From an uncultured Bacteroidales bacterium (GTDB lineage: Bacteria; Bacteroidota; Bacteroidia; Bacteroidales; UBA932), in assembly GCA_947588835.1 (NCBI GenBank), contig CANPZS010000011.1, positions 1 through 51,464 on the forward strand: a stretch of DNA of 51,464 nucleotides, given 5' to 3'. The first letter of the stretch is position 1. Every line of letters starts with the position of its first letter. This document shows positions 1-7,754 of the stretch, in pieces. The notes under the pieces are model-generated. The model was not told the origin of the DNA, made no database searches, and saw only the letters and a program-made list of their open reading frames with translations. A program made the translations under genes and the position numbers.

Positions 1-136
1 TGCTGTACATCTTTGCTCTTTTTTTGACACAAAGATATCTCGATTCCTCAATATGCCCTTTTTTGACCACTAACAGATATTGTTGCCGAATGAACAGACA
101 ATCCTGACTTTCTCCTTCAAACACAAACAGAATCAT
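1..136 (-). pseudogene. 5' part of a gene overlapping the ATPase; RloB/TOPRIM-like start, probably frameshifted; cut by window edge
   Basis: An ATG at 136-134 overlaps the stop of the upstream ATPase gene in the ATGA arrangement (133-136), as expected for a translationally coupled partner. The frame stays open to the window edge and begins MILFVFEGE, which resembles the first strand and acidic residue of RloB/TOPRIM-like proteins that often follow such ATPases. After this the protein (SQDCLFIRQQYLLVV...) no longer looks like a family member. A different frame over about 90-112 reads RIVCSFGNNIC and then stops, which looks more like the family than the coupled frame does. I infer an internal deletion plus frameshift, so the gene may be broken. 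Only 45 codons are visible and the family likeness is from memory, so the call is weak. Confidence 0.35.
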
Positions 137-1242
137 ACCCGGAACGCATTTCCTCTGAAAAGTTTCTCAATGTTGTGCCCGAAACGCAGTTCCTTGTCCG
201 TACATTCGTTCAACGGCTTGATTTTGTTGTCGTCAATGATGAAGTTGCAGTCGGGACGGAGCAGATCGTTCGTCATCAGATACGTGTTGTGCGACGATGT
301 GAATACCTGACAGTCAAGAGCGAACAGCTGCCTGCACACCTCATAGGCCAGTTTGAAATGATAGAAGGCATCGAATTCGTCGATAAAGACGAAGGAGGCC
401 TTTCCCATCTCTTTGATCCAAAAATAAAGCAGCATCAGCGAATGAGTTCCGGTCGAGGCTATCTGATTGAATGAAACCACCGCACCGTCTATTTCGCACA
501 ACAAGATCTTGTCGTTGACATTGGGTGTGACGAACTTGAACGACTGCCCGCTTACCCGGTCGATGAAATCGGCAAAGTCATCGACCAGATTATTTTGGAT
601 GATGTAAGTGTCTATTATGGTTATATTAGTTTCCAAACCTATGAATTCTCTGGTATCGAGGCATCTGAACCACAGCATGCAATCGGCGAAATCACGCAGG
701 GCAAGCAGACAATGGTCTTTTGGCAACGGATAGGAGATAATCAGAAAATTGACTACGGAGACACGGTTGGCATTGACCATCAAATTCTTTTTCACGGTAT
801 CTTCCATCGGAAACGATTTGTCGTCTATTTCAAACGCATTGTCCCGCCGTGAAAAAACAATTTTGCCGTCCACGTTCAATGCCTCGGAAACAAGCGCCCC
901 GGCGCTGTTCTTGGAATAACGATATTCCACTGTCCGGCCATTGAATTTGAACGTATATTCAAATTCCACCGGTGCAGCAGGCCTGCCGGCATATACGAAA
1001 TTCAAATAATAGTCCTGTTTCTTCCATTTCTGCGACAGATGATTGACTATATCGAAAATGGCCAGGCCGAAATTGGTTTTGCCGGAACCGTTCGGTCCGT
1101 AAATAATGCCATTTTTGATTATGCCGTCCTTAACGGCAAAAGTGTTGAACCCGTAACTGCTTGGACGGGACAAATCCCATTCAATCCTCCTTTCGAAGCC
1201 TCTGTAATTCTTTACGGCAAATTTAGTCAGCATCATATCCAT
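133..1242 (-). CDS. AAA family ATPase (COG1106/AAA_15-like)
   Basis: A 369-residue P-loop ATPase of the SMC/RecF-like group often annotated as AAA_15, AAA_21 or COG1106. The N-terminus carries the typical 'F.V.NYRGF' strand (residues 7-16), Walker A GPNGSGKT at about 49-56, an ABC-signature-like stretch (ASTGTHSLML) near 263-272, Walker B FVFIDE at 284-289, and an H-loop-like TSSHN near 315. Start choice is open: ATGs at codons 1, 3 and 4 lie within 10 bases, and a TATCTTTG -7 element at 1259-1266 leaves only a very short leader. Members of this family are found in defence or abortive-infection pairs (RloA/RloB-like) and also as stand-alone genes of unknown role; the overlapping downstream gene supports a two-gene module here. 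The actual function is not known. Confidence 0.8.
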   Translation of the reverse strand: MDMMLTKFAVKNYRGFERRIEWDLSRPSSYGFNTFAVKDGIIKNGIIYGPNGSGKTNFGLAIFDIVNHLSQKWKKQDYYLNFVYAGRPAAPVEFEYTFKFNGRTVEYRYSKNSAGALVSEALNVDGKIVFSRRDNAFEIDDKSFPMEDTVKKNLMVNANRVSVVNFLIISYPLPKDHCLLALRDFADCMLWFRCLDTREFIGLETNITIIDTYIIQNNLVDDFADFIDRVSGQSFKFVTPNVNDKILLCEIDGAVVSFNQIASTGTHSLMLLYFWIKEMGKASFVFIDEFDAFYHFKLAYEVCRQLFALDCQVFTSSHNTYLMTNDLLRPDCNFIIDDNKIKPLNECTDKELRFGHNIEKLFRGNAFRV

Positions 1243-1258
1243 ACGGCATTGAATATTG

Positions 1259-1266
1259 CAAAGATA
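1259..1266 (-). promoter_or_regulatory. Candidate -7 element TATCTTTG for the AAA ATPase gene
   Basis: On the minus strand the sequence reads TATCTTTG, matching the Bacteroidota -7 consensus TAnnTTTG. It lies 16 bases before the annotated ATPase ATG. No clear -33 TTTG is visible at the expected distance. Confidence 0.45.
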
Positions 1267-1332
1267 ATATTTTAAAATATACCGTAAAAAAATTACGGAG
1301 AATTTTCATATTCAGTCTTGACAATTTTTGAT

Positions 1333-1340
1333 TACATTTG
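1333..1340 (+). promoter_or_regulatory. Candidate -7 element TACATTTG for the PepSY-like gene
   Basis: TACATTTG fits TAnnTTTG and sits 67 bases before the ATG of the small secreted protein. A TTG at 1318-1320 is too close to be a standard -33 box. A short inverted repeat, CCGTAA-5 A-TTACGG (1282-1298), lies upstream between the two divergent genes. Confidence 0.45.
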
Positions 1341-1407
1341 CAGAGGCCGGTTTTGTCAGAGGCCATGGCATCGCCGGAAAAAGTTTCACCTGATAAATTA
1401 AACGGTT

Positions 1408-1848
1408 ATGAAAAAGTCAGCAATCATTGTCGCCGGGCTGTTCGTTGCATTGCAGACAGCATTCGCCGGAGACGTCATCACCCACGACGCTAAGCAGCTT
1501 CCGCAGGCGGCCCGCAATTTCATCAGCCTGCATTTTGCCGACCGGCAGCTGTCGTACATCAAGATTGACAGCGAGATCACCGGCAAAAAATACGAGGTTA
1601 CGTTCACCGACCGTACGGAAATCGAGTTCGACTCCAAGGGCGGATGGACTCAGGTGGATTGCGAACGCTCGTCCGTTCCCGAAGTGCTGGTACCCGCATT
1701 CATCCGTGAATACGTGGACGCCAACTACGCCGGAGCGCTTATAGAGAAAATCGAGCTGGAACGGCACGGAGCCACTGAAATAGAACTGAACAACGGACTT
1801 TCGCTGAAATTCGACAGGAAAGGCCGGCTGACCGAGATAGACGACTGA
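1408..1848 (+). CDS. Secreted PepSY-like domain protein
   Basis: A 146-residue protein with a clean signal peptide (MKKSAIIVAGLFVALQTAFA, cleavage predicted after about residue 20). The rest is two repeats of the pattern 'F.D.K.....ID.EI....YEV.F.DRTEIEFD.KG.W...' (about 29-80 and 86-146), which matches the PepSY-like (formerly DUF2874) proteins common in Bacteroidota, a BLIP-like fold. It should act in the periplasm or at the surface; the ligand is unknown. It has its own -7 element upstream and no operon partner. It converges with wza, from which it is separated by a low-complexity tract and a hairpin. Confidence 0.8.
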   Translation: MKKSAIIVAGLFVALQTAFAGDVITHDAKQLPQAARNFISLHFADRQLSYIKIDSEITGKKYEVTFTDRTEIEFDSKGGWTQVDCERSSVPEVLVPAFIREYVDANYAGALIEKIELERHGATEIELNNGLSLKFDRKGRLTEIDD

Positions 1849-1863
1849 GCCGCCGCCCGACGT

Positions 1864-1965
1864 ACAGCTAAAGCATAAATAAGCGATAGAATAGCATAGG
1901 CAAAAGTATAAAGTAAAAGTAAAAGCATAACCATAAGCGCATAAGCATAAACAAAAGCTAAAGGC
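1864..1965. repeat. Low-complexity tract with degenerate AAGCATAA/AAAAGTA repeats
   Basis: About 100 bases almost free of C on the plus strand, made of degenerate 8-12 base units such as AAAGCATAA, TAGCATAGG, AAAAGTA and CATAAGC. Unit length and spacing vary, so it is neither a CRISPR nor a regular tandem array. No convincing gene lies in the 244 bases between the PepSY-like gene and wza. Confidence 0.6.
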
Positions 1966-1989
1966 TGCGGCAGGGCACATGGAAACGCA

Positions 1990-2029
1990 AATCAGGCAGC
2001 GTCACGGGAAACCGCGGCACTGCCTGATT
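1990..2029. terminator. Hairpin between convergent PepSY-like gene and wza
   Basis: The 10-base arms AATCAGGCAG (1990-1999) and CTGCCTGATT (2020-2029) are perfectly complementary, with a second short cgg/ccg pairing inside the 20-base loop. It lies 63 bases beyond the wza stop and 141 bases beyond the PepSY-like stop. The T-tract on either side is weak, so it is only a probable terminator for wza or for both genes. Confidence 0.5.
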
Positions 2030-2092
2030 CTTTACGACACCCGCAGCGTATTTGCCACGGCCGCCGGAAGCGGATCGTCCGCCCCGTAAGGT

Positions 2093-4492
2093 TTATCTGA
2101 CCATATTGGCTATGGAAGCGCCCATCACGCCAAGAGAGGCGATAGACGTAGTATAGCCGAGAATGTTGGAGAGCACGTTGCCGAATTCACGCGACTTGCG
2201 GATCGGCACAACTATCTCGCAGCCCGGTTCGATCTGTCCGGCTCCGTTGCCCTTTACCTTCTTGATATTTCCGTTCATGTAGATGATGAACTTCATATTT
2301 TTCTTCGCATGCTGGCTGTAGCCGCCGGCCCTGTCTATATAGTAGCCTACGCTCTTGTTTTTCAGATAGCTTACGGAATTGGCCATCATGACGGCGCCGC
2401 ATATGCGTACGGTATTGGAATACGCAGGCACGTCAAGTATGTCCCCTTCCCTGACTATCAGATCCGCGTCACCGCCCGGATTCCTGAGCGCGGCCTCCAG
2501 ATCGATGCCTATGGAGAAAGTATCCTGCACCCTCATGCCAAGTGAATCCAGCATCCTGGTGCCCAGTTCCCTGCCCATCAGGTCCAGAACATCGGCCATA
2601 CGTTTTTTCTCGTCATCGTTGGCAATCCTGATCAGTCTTGCGCCCTTTATGTAGGCCGCATTGGTCAGGCCGCCGGCCTTGGCTATGAGGTCGCTGATCC
2701 GCTCGCTGCGTCTGGTCATCACGTAAGGGCCGGCGAATATCACCTCACCAGTGACCGTGACGTTTTTCTGCACCTCATATCCGGGGCTCCTGCGCACGTT
2801 GACCTGATCATAGGGCTGCAGCACGAAACCGGGCTCCCCGTCTATGACGAAACCGTCCTTCAGCTTGAAAGAATACATGCGCCCTATGGTATCGCTCTCG
2901 GAGATGCTGGTAGGATCCTTTATCCTGCGCGATACGTCCACGCGAACGGTGGATGCGGCGTCCAGCAGACCTCCGGCCCTGATGATAAGGTCCTCGACGG
3001 TCATGTTCTCGAAATAGGTGTAGTGTCCGGGAGCGGCGATTTCGCCCATTATAATGACGTCTCCCATGTCTTCGAGATCATGTATGCTCGGAATGTATAC
3101 GACATCATCCTTGTGCAGGACTATATCCTCCGCCTTGCCGGACATGACGTCGCCTACGTTGAATGAAAGCATTTCGCTGGTGAGGTCGTCCCTGCGGCGC
3201 TGGAGCACGCCCCTGCTGAGGAAAGCGTCGTCCATCAGGCCGCCGGCGCGCACGATGAGATCCTTCAGGGTGCCCACGCCGTTGCCGAGTTCGTAGACGT
3301 CGGGACGGTATACGGCGCCTTCAATCTCCACCCTGTTCCTGAAACGGTCCACGATGGCTCCGATGACCACTTCGTCGCCGTCCTTCAGGCCGCAGACGGC
3401 ATAGTCCTTTTCGTCCACGGTCTTAACTTCATATTCTTCCCCGTTGCTGCGGCTTATGCGCAGGCTTTTCCTGAATGCGTCGGACTCGAATCCTCCGGCA
3501 TACTTTATCAGGTCGGCGACGCTCTCGCCTTCCTTGAGCTCGTATTTCATAGGCCTCTTCACCTTGCCCGTAAGCAGCACCATCACGGAATAGGCCGGCA
3601 CGATGATGACGTCGCCCTCTTCAAGACGGATGTCGTCGTTCACCTTGCCCGTAAGCATGAAGTCATACACGTCGATCCTGTTGATGACCTTGCCGCCGCG
3701 CGTCAGGCGCACGTCCCTGAGGCTGCCTATATCATTTACGCCGCCGGCCCTGTACAGGGCGTGGAATAGAGTGGAGAACGCCGAAAGCGAATATGTGCCC
3801 GGCTGGAGCACCTCGCCCATTATGTTCACCTGAATGGTTCTGGCACGTCCGAGGGTAAGTTTCGTGCGGTTGTCCTCGTTCGAATACAGCTTGCCGAGCT
3901 CCTTGCGGAGGAAGTTGTCGGCCTCGGTGACCGTCATGCCGCTCAGATATACGGGACCAAGCTCATTCAGGTTGATGGTTCCGTCCGGCGATATGATTTC
4001 GCGTATGTTGCTCTGACTGGCGCCCCAGATGTCTATGATGACCTCGTCTCCGGGACCGAGCCGGTAATTGGGCGGAGTGGCCAGATTCACGTTCGGTTCG
4101 AAAGTGAGGTTTCTGGTATTGAATATGTTTCTGCCGTACACCACGTTCGACACGCTTATGGAATCGGTGACCTGCTGCGCCACGTCCCATTCGTTGACGA
4201 ATTCGTCCGACAGCTCACGCAGCCTGTTGGGCAACGCGGCATCCGGCTCGGGTATATGCGAACCGTTGCGCAGTTCGTACATCTTCCTCACTCTTTCCGC
4301 CTGCTCCTTCGTAACGCCGAGCGACAGCAGTTCGAGTCCAATCTGTTTCTGTTCCTTGCCGGACGCGATGCCGTTTTTCACATACTCCATCACCTCATCG
4401 TCCGTCATGCCGCCCTGGGCGCAAAGGTCCTGTGCCGACGCGGCCATAATGGCGGCGGACAAAAGCAGCACGGCCCTGTACATCTTCTTCAT
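2093..4492 (-). CDS. Wza-type outer-membrane polysaccharide export protein with multiple SLBB domains
   Basis: A 799-residue capsule or exopolysaccharide export protein. Residues 1-20 are a signal peptide (MKKMYRAVLLLSAAIMAASA). After a linker, the Poly_export domain begins near residue 142 with the family hallmark YRLGPGDEVIIDIWG and runs to about 220. It is followed by a series of SLBB/Wza-like repeats, recognisable by recurring 'V.I.GEV..PG.Y' and 'DLI.RAGG' motifs, to about 730. The C-terminus ends in a short hydrophobic segment (about 765-798). No lipobox is evident, although cysteine 24 lies just after the signal region. Double-size Wza proteins with many SLBB repeats are typical of Bacteroidota. 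It lies 9 bases downstream of wzz and should form the channel that exports the polymer whose length Wzz sets. Confidence 0.93.
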   Translation of the reverse strand: MKKMYRAVLLLSAAIMAASAQDLCAQGGMTDDEVMEYVKNGIASGKEQKQIGLELLSLGVTKEQAERVRKMYELRNGSHIPEPDAALPNRLRELSDEFVNEWDVAQQVTDSISVSNVVYGRNIFNTRNLTFEPNVNLATPPNYRLGPGDEVIIDIWGASQSNIREIISPDGTINLNELGPVYLSGMTVTEADNFLRKELGKLYSNEDNRTKLTLGRARTIQVNIMGEVLQPGTYSLSAFSTLFHALYRAGGVNDIGSLRDVRLTRGGKVINRIDVYDFMLTGKVNDDIRLEEGDVIIVPAYSVMVLLTGKVKRPMKYELKEGESVADLIKYAGGFESDAFRKSLRISRSNGEEYEVKTVDEKDYAVCGLKDGDEVVIGAIVDRFRNRVEIEGAVYRPDVYELGNGVGTLKDLIVRAGGLMDDAFLSRGVLQRRRDDLTSEMLSFNVGDVMSGKAEDIVLHKDDVVYIPSIHDLEDMGDVIIMGEIAAPGHYTYFENMTVEDLIIRAGGLLDAASTVRVDVSRRIKDPTSISESDTIGRMYSFKLKDGFVIDGEPGFVLQPYDQVNVRRSPGYEVQKNVTVTGEVIFAGPYVMTRRSERISDLIAKAGGLTNAAYIKGARLIRIANDDEKKRMADVLDLMGRELGTRMLDSLGMRVQDTFSIGIDLEAALRNPGGDADLIVREGDILDVPAYSNTVRICGAVMMANSVSYLKNKSVGYYIDRAGGYSQHAKKNMKFIIYMNGNIKKVKGNGAGQIEPGCEIVVPIRKSREFGNVLSNILGYTTSIASLGVMGASIANMVR

Positions 4493-4501
4493 ATCGTTTT
4501 T

Positions 4502-5641
4502 CTATTTCTTTTCGTTGAGTGTTTCACTTTCATTGTCGGCGGCTTCAGGTGCCGCGGCCTTCTTTCTCAGCTCTTTCCAGAGATTTTCCCCGAACAGTAT
4601 CCATGCGCAGGCGCATACGACGCCGATGAAAATCATGCATACGAGTATCATCAGCTTGCGCGGCGCCGACGGCTTCACCGGCACCCTGGCAGGATTGACC
4701 ACGGCGAATACAGGCTTGGCTTCCTGTATCTTGGCCTTGGCCATCTGCAGCTGGGAAGCCACCTGGTTGTACACCTGATAGGCCTGGTTCATCTCGTTCT
4801 GCAGCCTTTCGACCTCGACCATGGACTTGCGCGTGTACAGGCCCTTGTTGGCATCCATGTACGAGGCATAATTCTGCTGCGCCTCATAATAGCCCTCCTG
4901 ATATTCGTTGTAGAGTTTCTCAAGGTAGCGGCAGTCCTCTATGGCCTTTTTGGTACGATAGGCGGTTATATAATCCTGCAGCTTTCGCACCACGCTGTCG
5001 GCCACGGTAGCGGACACGACCGCGTCCTGCATGGTGACGCTGATGGTGGTGATGCCCGTCTTCTTGTCGACGACGGCGCTCATGGATTCTTTGATGGCCT
5101 CAAGCCTGCGGCTCTCCTTTTCGGTAAGCCGGAAAGGATCTATCGTCCCGTCTTCATTCTCGTCTTCGTCGTCGGCCCACAGGGAGCGCACCCAGCCCAT
5201 CGCCTTGAAGGGCAGGCCCAGAATCACGCTCCACCACGGCGAGCGCTGTTCGGATATATACTCGTTCAGCGGCATGGGTTCGCCGTCCTCGGGAGTCACC
5301 GTCATGCCGTAAAGCTCGAGCGCGAACGGATCGGATGCAAGTATGTCCGGGAACAAAGTAATATTCAGCGCATCCGCTTCAGAGCCGGCGGACAGGTTGC
5401 CGAGACCGAACGACTGGGCAATGCCTGCGAGATTTCCGCCGGAGGATTTGCCCGATTCCGGAGACAATGTCACCGTGACGCTGTATTCGCGCGGAATGCT
5501 GAACGCGACGACAAGTCCGATCACCATGGCCACGAGAGCCGACACGATGATGAATTTCCTTCTGCGCCACAGATTGCCGGCAAGTTCCAGAAGGTCTATC
5601 TCCTGTTCCTCATACGGCTGGGTATTCAACTGTTCTTCCAT
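4502..5641 (-). CDS. Chain-length determinant protein (Wzz/polysaccharide co-polymerase)
   Basis: A 379-residue inner-membrane protein with the Wzz architecture: a cytoplasmic N-terminus, TM1 at about 29-50 (KFIIVSALVAMVIGLVVAF), a long periplasmic region with coiled-coil helices (about 210-310), and TM2 at about 329-350, preceded by the Pro-rich motif (NPARVPVKPSAPRK) characteristic of the family. The C-terminal tail is short and carries no tyrosine-kinase domain. It sets polymer length during capsule or O-antigen assembly. It follows the upxY-like gene by 21 bases and precedes wza by 9 bases, so the three genes should share one transcript. Confidence 0.93.
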   Translation of the reverse strand: MEEQLNTQPYEEQEIDLLELAGNLWRRRKFIIVSALVAMVIGLVVAFSIPREYSVTVTLSPESGKSSGGNLAGIAQSFGLGNLSAGSEADALNITLFPDILASDPFALELYGMTVTPEDGEPMPLNEYISEQRSPWWSVILGLPFKAMGWVRSLWADDEDENEDGTIDPFRLTEKESRRLEAIKESMSAVVDKKTGITTISVTMQDAVVSATVADSVVRKLQDYITAYRTKKAIEDCRYLEKLYNEYQEGYYEAQQNYASYMDANKGLYTRKSMVEVERLQNEMNQAYQVYNQVASQLQMAKAKIQEAKPVFAVVNPARVPVKPSAPRKLMILVCMIFIGVVCACAWILFGENLWKELRKKAAAPEAADNESETLNEKK

Positions 5642-5662
5642 AAATTTTTATAAATCAAATAA

Positions 5663-6208
5663 TTAAATATCAGCTTGCACAGGCGTTCCGATTTTTTCAA
5701 TGAACTCCCGCGGGATATGCGTCACCGCTATTGCCGCGATGCCCTCTATCACAGCCACGAAGCGTCTGCTTCCATGCACCCTCCTGATATATCCTTCCGC
5801 CCCCTTGAAGACGCCTCCGATGACACGGATCCTGTCGCCCTTGTCTATCGGCATGTCTACCGCCTCCATCCTGCCGGTGCTTCCGGCGCGCACGACGAAC
5901 ATGAAGATTTCCATGGCACGGTCGTCGATGGGGCCGGGCTCGTTGCTCTCGGGCTTGCAATAAGGCATGACCCCGTTTGCAGAAGTCCTTTTCAGATCCA
6001 CGACGAATTCCTCGGTGGCCCTGACGAACATAAGGCCGGGTATCACGGGCTTGTCCTCGTAATCCACGCCGCCGTCAACGAACTTTTCGACGAGATGCGT
6101 GGGTATATAGGTCCTTATCCCCGCGCTTTCACAAACCTCAAGCACCGGAGATACCTTGTTGCGATATATTCTTAAAGCATACCAGCGTTCCTTGCCTCTC
6201 TCCTGCAT
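5663..6208 (-). CDS. UpxY-like NusG paralog, transcription antiterminator of polysaccharide operons
   Basis: A 181-residue NusG-family protein: NGN domain (about 9-110; RWYALRIYRNKV at the start, then IPGLMFVRAT) and a C-terminal KOW-like segment (about 125-175; DRIRVIGGVFKGAEGYI). In Bacteroides such UpxY proteins bind RNA polymerase and stop early termination in their own capsule operon. I start it at the ATG at 6208 (MQERGKERWYAL); the longer open frame upstream runs antisense-like through recR and has no NusG likeness. It is first in the operon upxY-like, wzz, wza and has its own promoter 24-53 bases upstream of the ATG. No UpxZ partner is seen. Confidence 0.88.
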   Translation of the reverse strand: MQERGKERWYALRIYRNKVSPVLEVCESAGIRTYIPTHLVEKFVDGGVDYEDKPVIPGLMFVRATEEFVVDLKRTSANGVMPYCKPESNEPGPIDDRAMEIFMFVVRAGSTGRMEAVDMPIDKGDRIRVIGGVFKGAEGYIRRVHGSRRFVAVIEGIAAIAVTHIPREFIEKIGTPVQADI

Positions 6209-6231
6209 ACATGCAATGACAAAAACAAGCG

Positions 6232-6261
6232 CAAAGATAACAAAATCATGACAACTGACAA
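6232..6261 (-). promoter_or_regulatory. Promoter of the UpxY-like/wzz/wza operon
   Basis: On the minus strand, TTG (6261-6259), a 19-base spacer, then TATCTTTG (6239-6232) fits the Bacteroidota pattern of a -33 TTTG and -7 TAnnTTTG. The predicted leader before the ATG at 6208 is under 20 bases, so there is little room for a leader-encoded attenuator in front of this NusG paralog. Confidence 0.6.
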
Positions 6262-6284
6262 GGCGCTTCCGCAAAAATACGGTC

Positions 6285-6298
6285 CCGGAACGTTCCGG
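6285..6298. terminator. 14-base palindrome, possible recR terminator
   Basis: CCGGAACGTTCCGG is a perfect palindrome immediately downstream of the recR stop on the minus strand. It is followed in that direction by CGTATTTTTG. A hairpin with a 4-base loop is possible, which suits a short terminator; a protein-binding site is the alternative. Confidence 0.4.
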
Positions 6299-6300
6299 AC

Positions 6301-6933
6301 TCAGGGAGTGAAAACCTGCCTGTTGACTATGGAACGTCCCAGGGTGAGCTCGTCGGCATATTCGAGATCTTCGCCGAAGCCGAGGCCGCGCGCAGGAACG
6401 GAGACCTTGACACCGAACGGAGCTATCCTGCGATAGATGTAGAAAGCCGTCGTCTCCCCCTCCACATCGCCGTTCAGCGCCAGAATCACTTCGGCGCCCT
6501 CCCCGTTTTCCGACACGAGGGCGCGCACCCTCTCCGTCAGTCCGTCGATGGTGAGATCCGAAGGCCCGACTCCGTTTATCGGGGAAATAATGCCTCCGAG
6601 CACATGGTAAAGCCCGTGGTACTGGCCCGTGTTTTCTATGCTCATGACGTCGCGGACGCTTTCCACCACGCAGATGGTGCGGCGGTCGCGGCTGCGGTCC
6701 GAACATATGGAGCACGTCTCGTCATCGGATATCATGCTGCATATCCTGCAGTAACGGGTGCCTTCGCGAAGATTGGAAATGGCTTCGGTGAAATGCCGCA
6801 CGTTCTCCACGGGCTGCCTGAGCAGGTGCAGGGCGAGCCTCATGGCGCTGCGCTTTCCTACGCCCGGAAGCGACGAGATGGCGTCGACGGCATTTTCGAG
6901 CAATGCCGAAGGATATTTTTCACCGTAAGGCAT
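6301..6933 (-). CDS. recR: Recombination mediator protein RecR
   Basis: A 210-residue RecR (E. coli RecR is 201). Helix-hairpin-helix at about 15-35 (LPGVGKRSA), a C4 zinc finger with Cys62, Cys65, Cys74 and Cys77, then a Toprim domain (about 84-180; ICVVESVRDV and ALNGDVEGETTA), and a C-terminal Walker-B-like end (RGLGFGEDLEYADELTLGRS). With RecO it loads RecA onto SSB-coated DNA. The start ATG (6933-6931) overlaps the murQ stop by one base (TGATG), so it is the last gene of the pnuC-SGNH-kinase-murQ-recR run. The longer frame to 7272 lies over murQ and was not used. Confidence 0.96.
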   Translation of the reverse strand: MPYGEKYPSALLENAVDAISSLPGVGKRSAMRLALHLLRQPVENVRHFTEAISNLREGTRYCRICSMISDDETCSICSDRSRDRRTICVVESVRDVMSIENTGQYHGLYHVLGGIISPINGVGPSDLTIDGLTERVRALVSENGEGAEVILALNGDVEGETTAFYIYRRIAPFGVKVSVPARGLGFGEDLEYADELTLGRSIVNRQVFTP

Positions 6934-7754
6934 CAGCTTGGGTTCTGTTTCCTGTATGCCGCCACCGCCTCGCGCACGTTGCCGTATTCCAGCAAGAGTT
7001 CCTCGGCCCTGCCGTAGTCCCCCATGCCCGTTTCTTCCATGATCATGCGCGTACCGCGGTCGACGAGCTTGCGGTTGGTGAGCTGCATGTCCACCATCTT
7101 GTTGCCGCGCACATGTCCGAGACGGATCATGACCGAAGTGGAAATCATGTTCAGCACAAGTTTCTGGGCCGTGCCGGCCTTCATGCGGGTGCTTCCCGTG
7201 ACGAATTCCGGCCCCGTCACCACGGCCACGGGGATCTCCGCCGCCGCGGCGAGCTCGCTGTTTTCGTTGCACGTGATGCAGCCCGTCAGCATTCCATGCT
7301 CTTTGGCGTGCCTGACGGCCCCGATGACATAAGGGGTGGTGCCGGAAGCGGCTATGCCCACCACTACGTCATCCTTCGTCGGGGAGTAAGGCTGCATGTC
7401 GGCCCAGCCGCCGTCAGGATTGTCCTCGGCCGCCTCCACGGCATCGCGTATGGCCCCGTCGCCGCCCGCTATGAGAGCAATGAAAGAGCCGTGGACCCCA
7501 TAGGTGGGAGGTATTTCCGAGGCATCCACTATGCCGAGACGGCCGCTGGTGCCGGCGCCGAGATAGAACACCCTGCCGCCGCGCTCCATGCGCTCCACTA
7601 TGCCGTCAACGAGTTTTTCTATGTCCGGGATGACTTTGCCTACGGCCTCGGGCACGGATCTGTCCTCATCGTTGATGCCGCGCAATATTTCGGCCGTGCT
7701 CATCTTTTCGAGATGATCATAATGCGACGCCTGTTCAGTAGTCCTCATTTTCAA
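6933..7754 (-). CDS. murQ: N-acetylmuramic acid 6-phosphate etherase MurQ
   Basis: A 273-residue SIS-domain enzyme that cleaves the D-lactyl ether of MurNAc-6-phosphate, giving GlcNAc-6-phosphate and D-lactate in peptidoglycan recycling. The phosphosugar-binding motif LGAGTSGRLG is at about 65-74. Glu80 (in DASEIPPTYG) and Glu110 (in VEAAED) align with the E. coli MurQ residues Glu83 and Glu114. The second family signature, TGSTRMKAGTAQKL, is also present. It is a little shorter than E. coli MurQ (298). Its start overlaps the upstream kinase stop by 4 bases (7751-7754), so the kinase probably supplies its phosphorylated substrate. Confidence 0.96.
   Translation of the reverse strand: MKMRTTEQASHYDHLEKMSTAEILRGINDEDRSVPEAVGKVIPDIEKLVDGIVERMERGGRVFYLGAGTSGRLGIVDASEIPPTYGVHGSFIALIAGGDGAIRDAVEAAEDNPDGGWADMQPYSPTKDDVVVGIAASGTTPYVIGAVRHAKEHGMLTGCITCNENSELAAAAEIPVAVVTGPEFVTGSTRMKAGTAQKLVLNMISTSVMIRLGHVRGNKMVDMQLTNRKLVDRGTRMIMEETGMGDYGRAEELLLEYGNVREAVAAYRKQNPS

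Noticed and set aside
1864..1965. CRISPR array
   Set aside because: Units are of irregular length, highly degenerate and lack constant spacers; no cas gene is present anywhere in the window.
6208..6715. N-terminal extension of the UpxY-like gene through recR
   Set aside because: The extension lies over recR in another frame and is Arg/His/Pro-rich without NusG likeness; the ATG at 6208 gives a normal UpxY length and a promoter sits just upstream.
6934..7272. Extension of recR upstream to 7272
   Set aside because: It lies in another frame of murQ, and the RecR family begins at MPYGEKYPSAL, which overlaps the murQ stop as expected for an operon.
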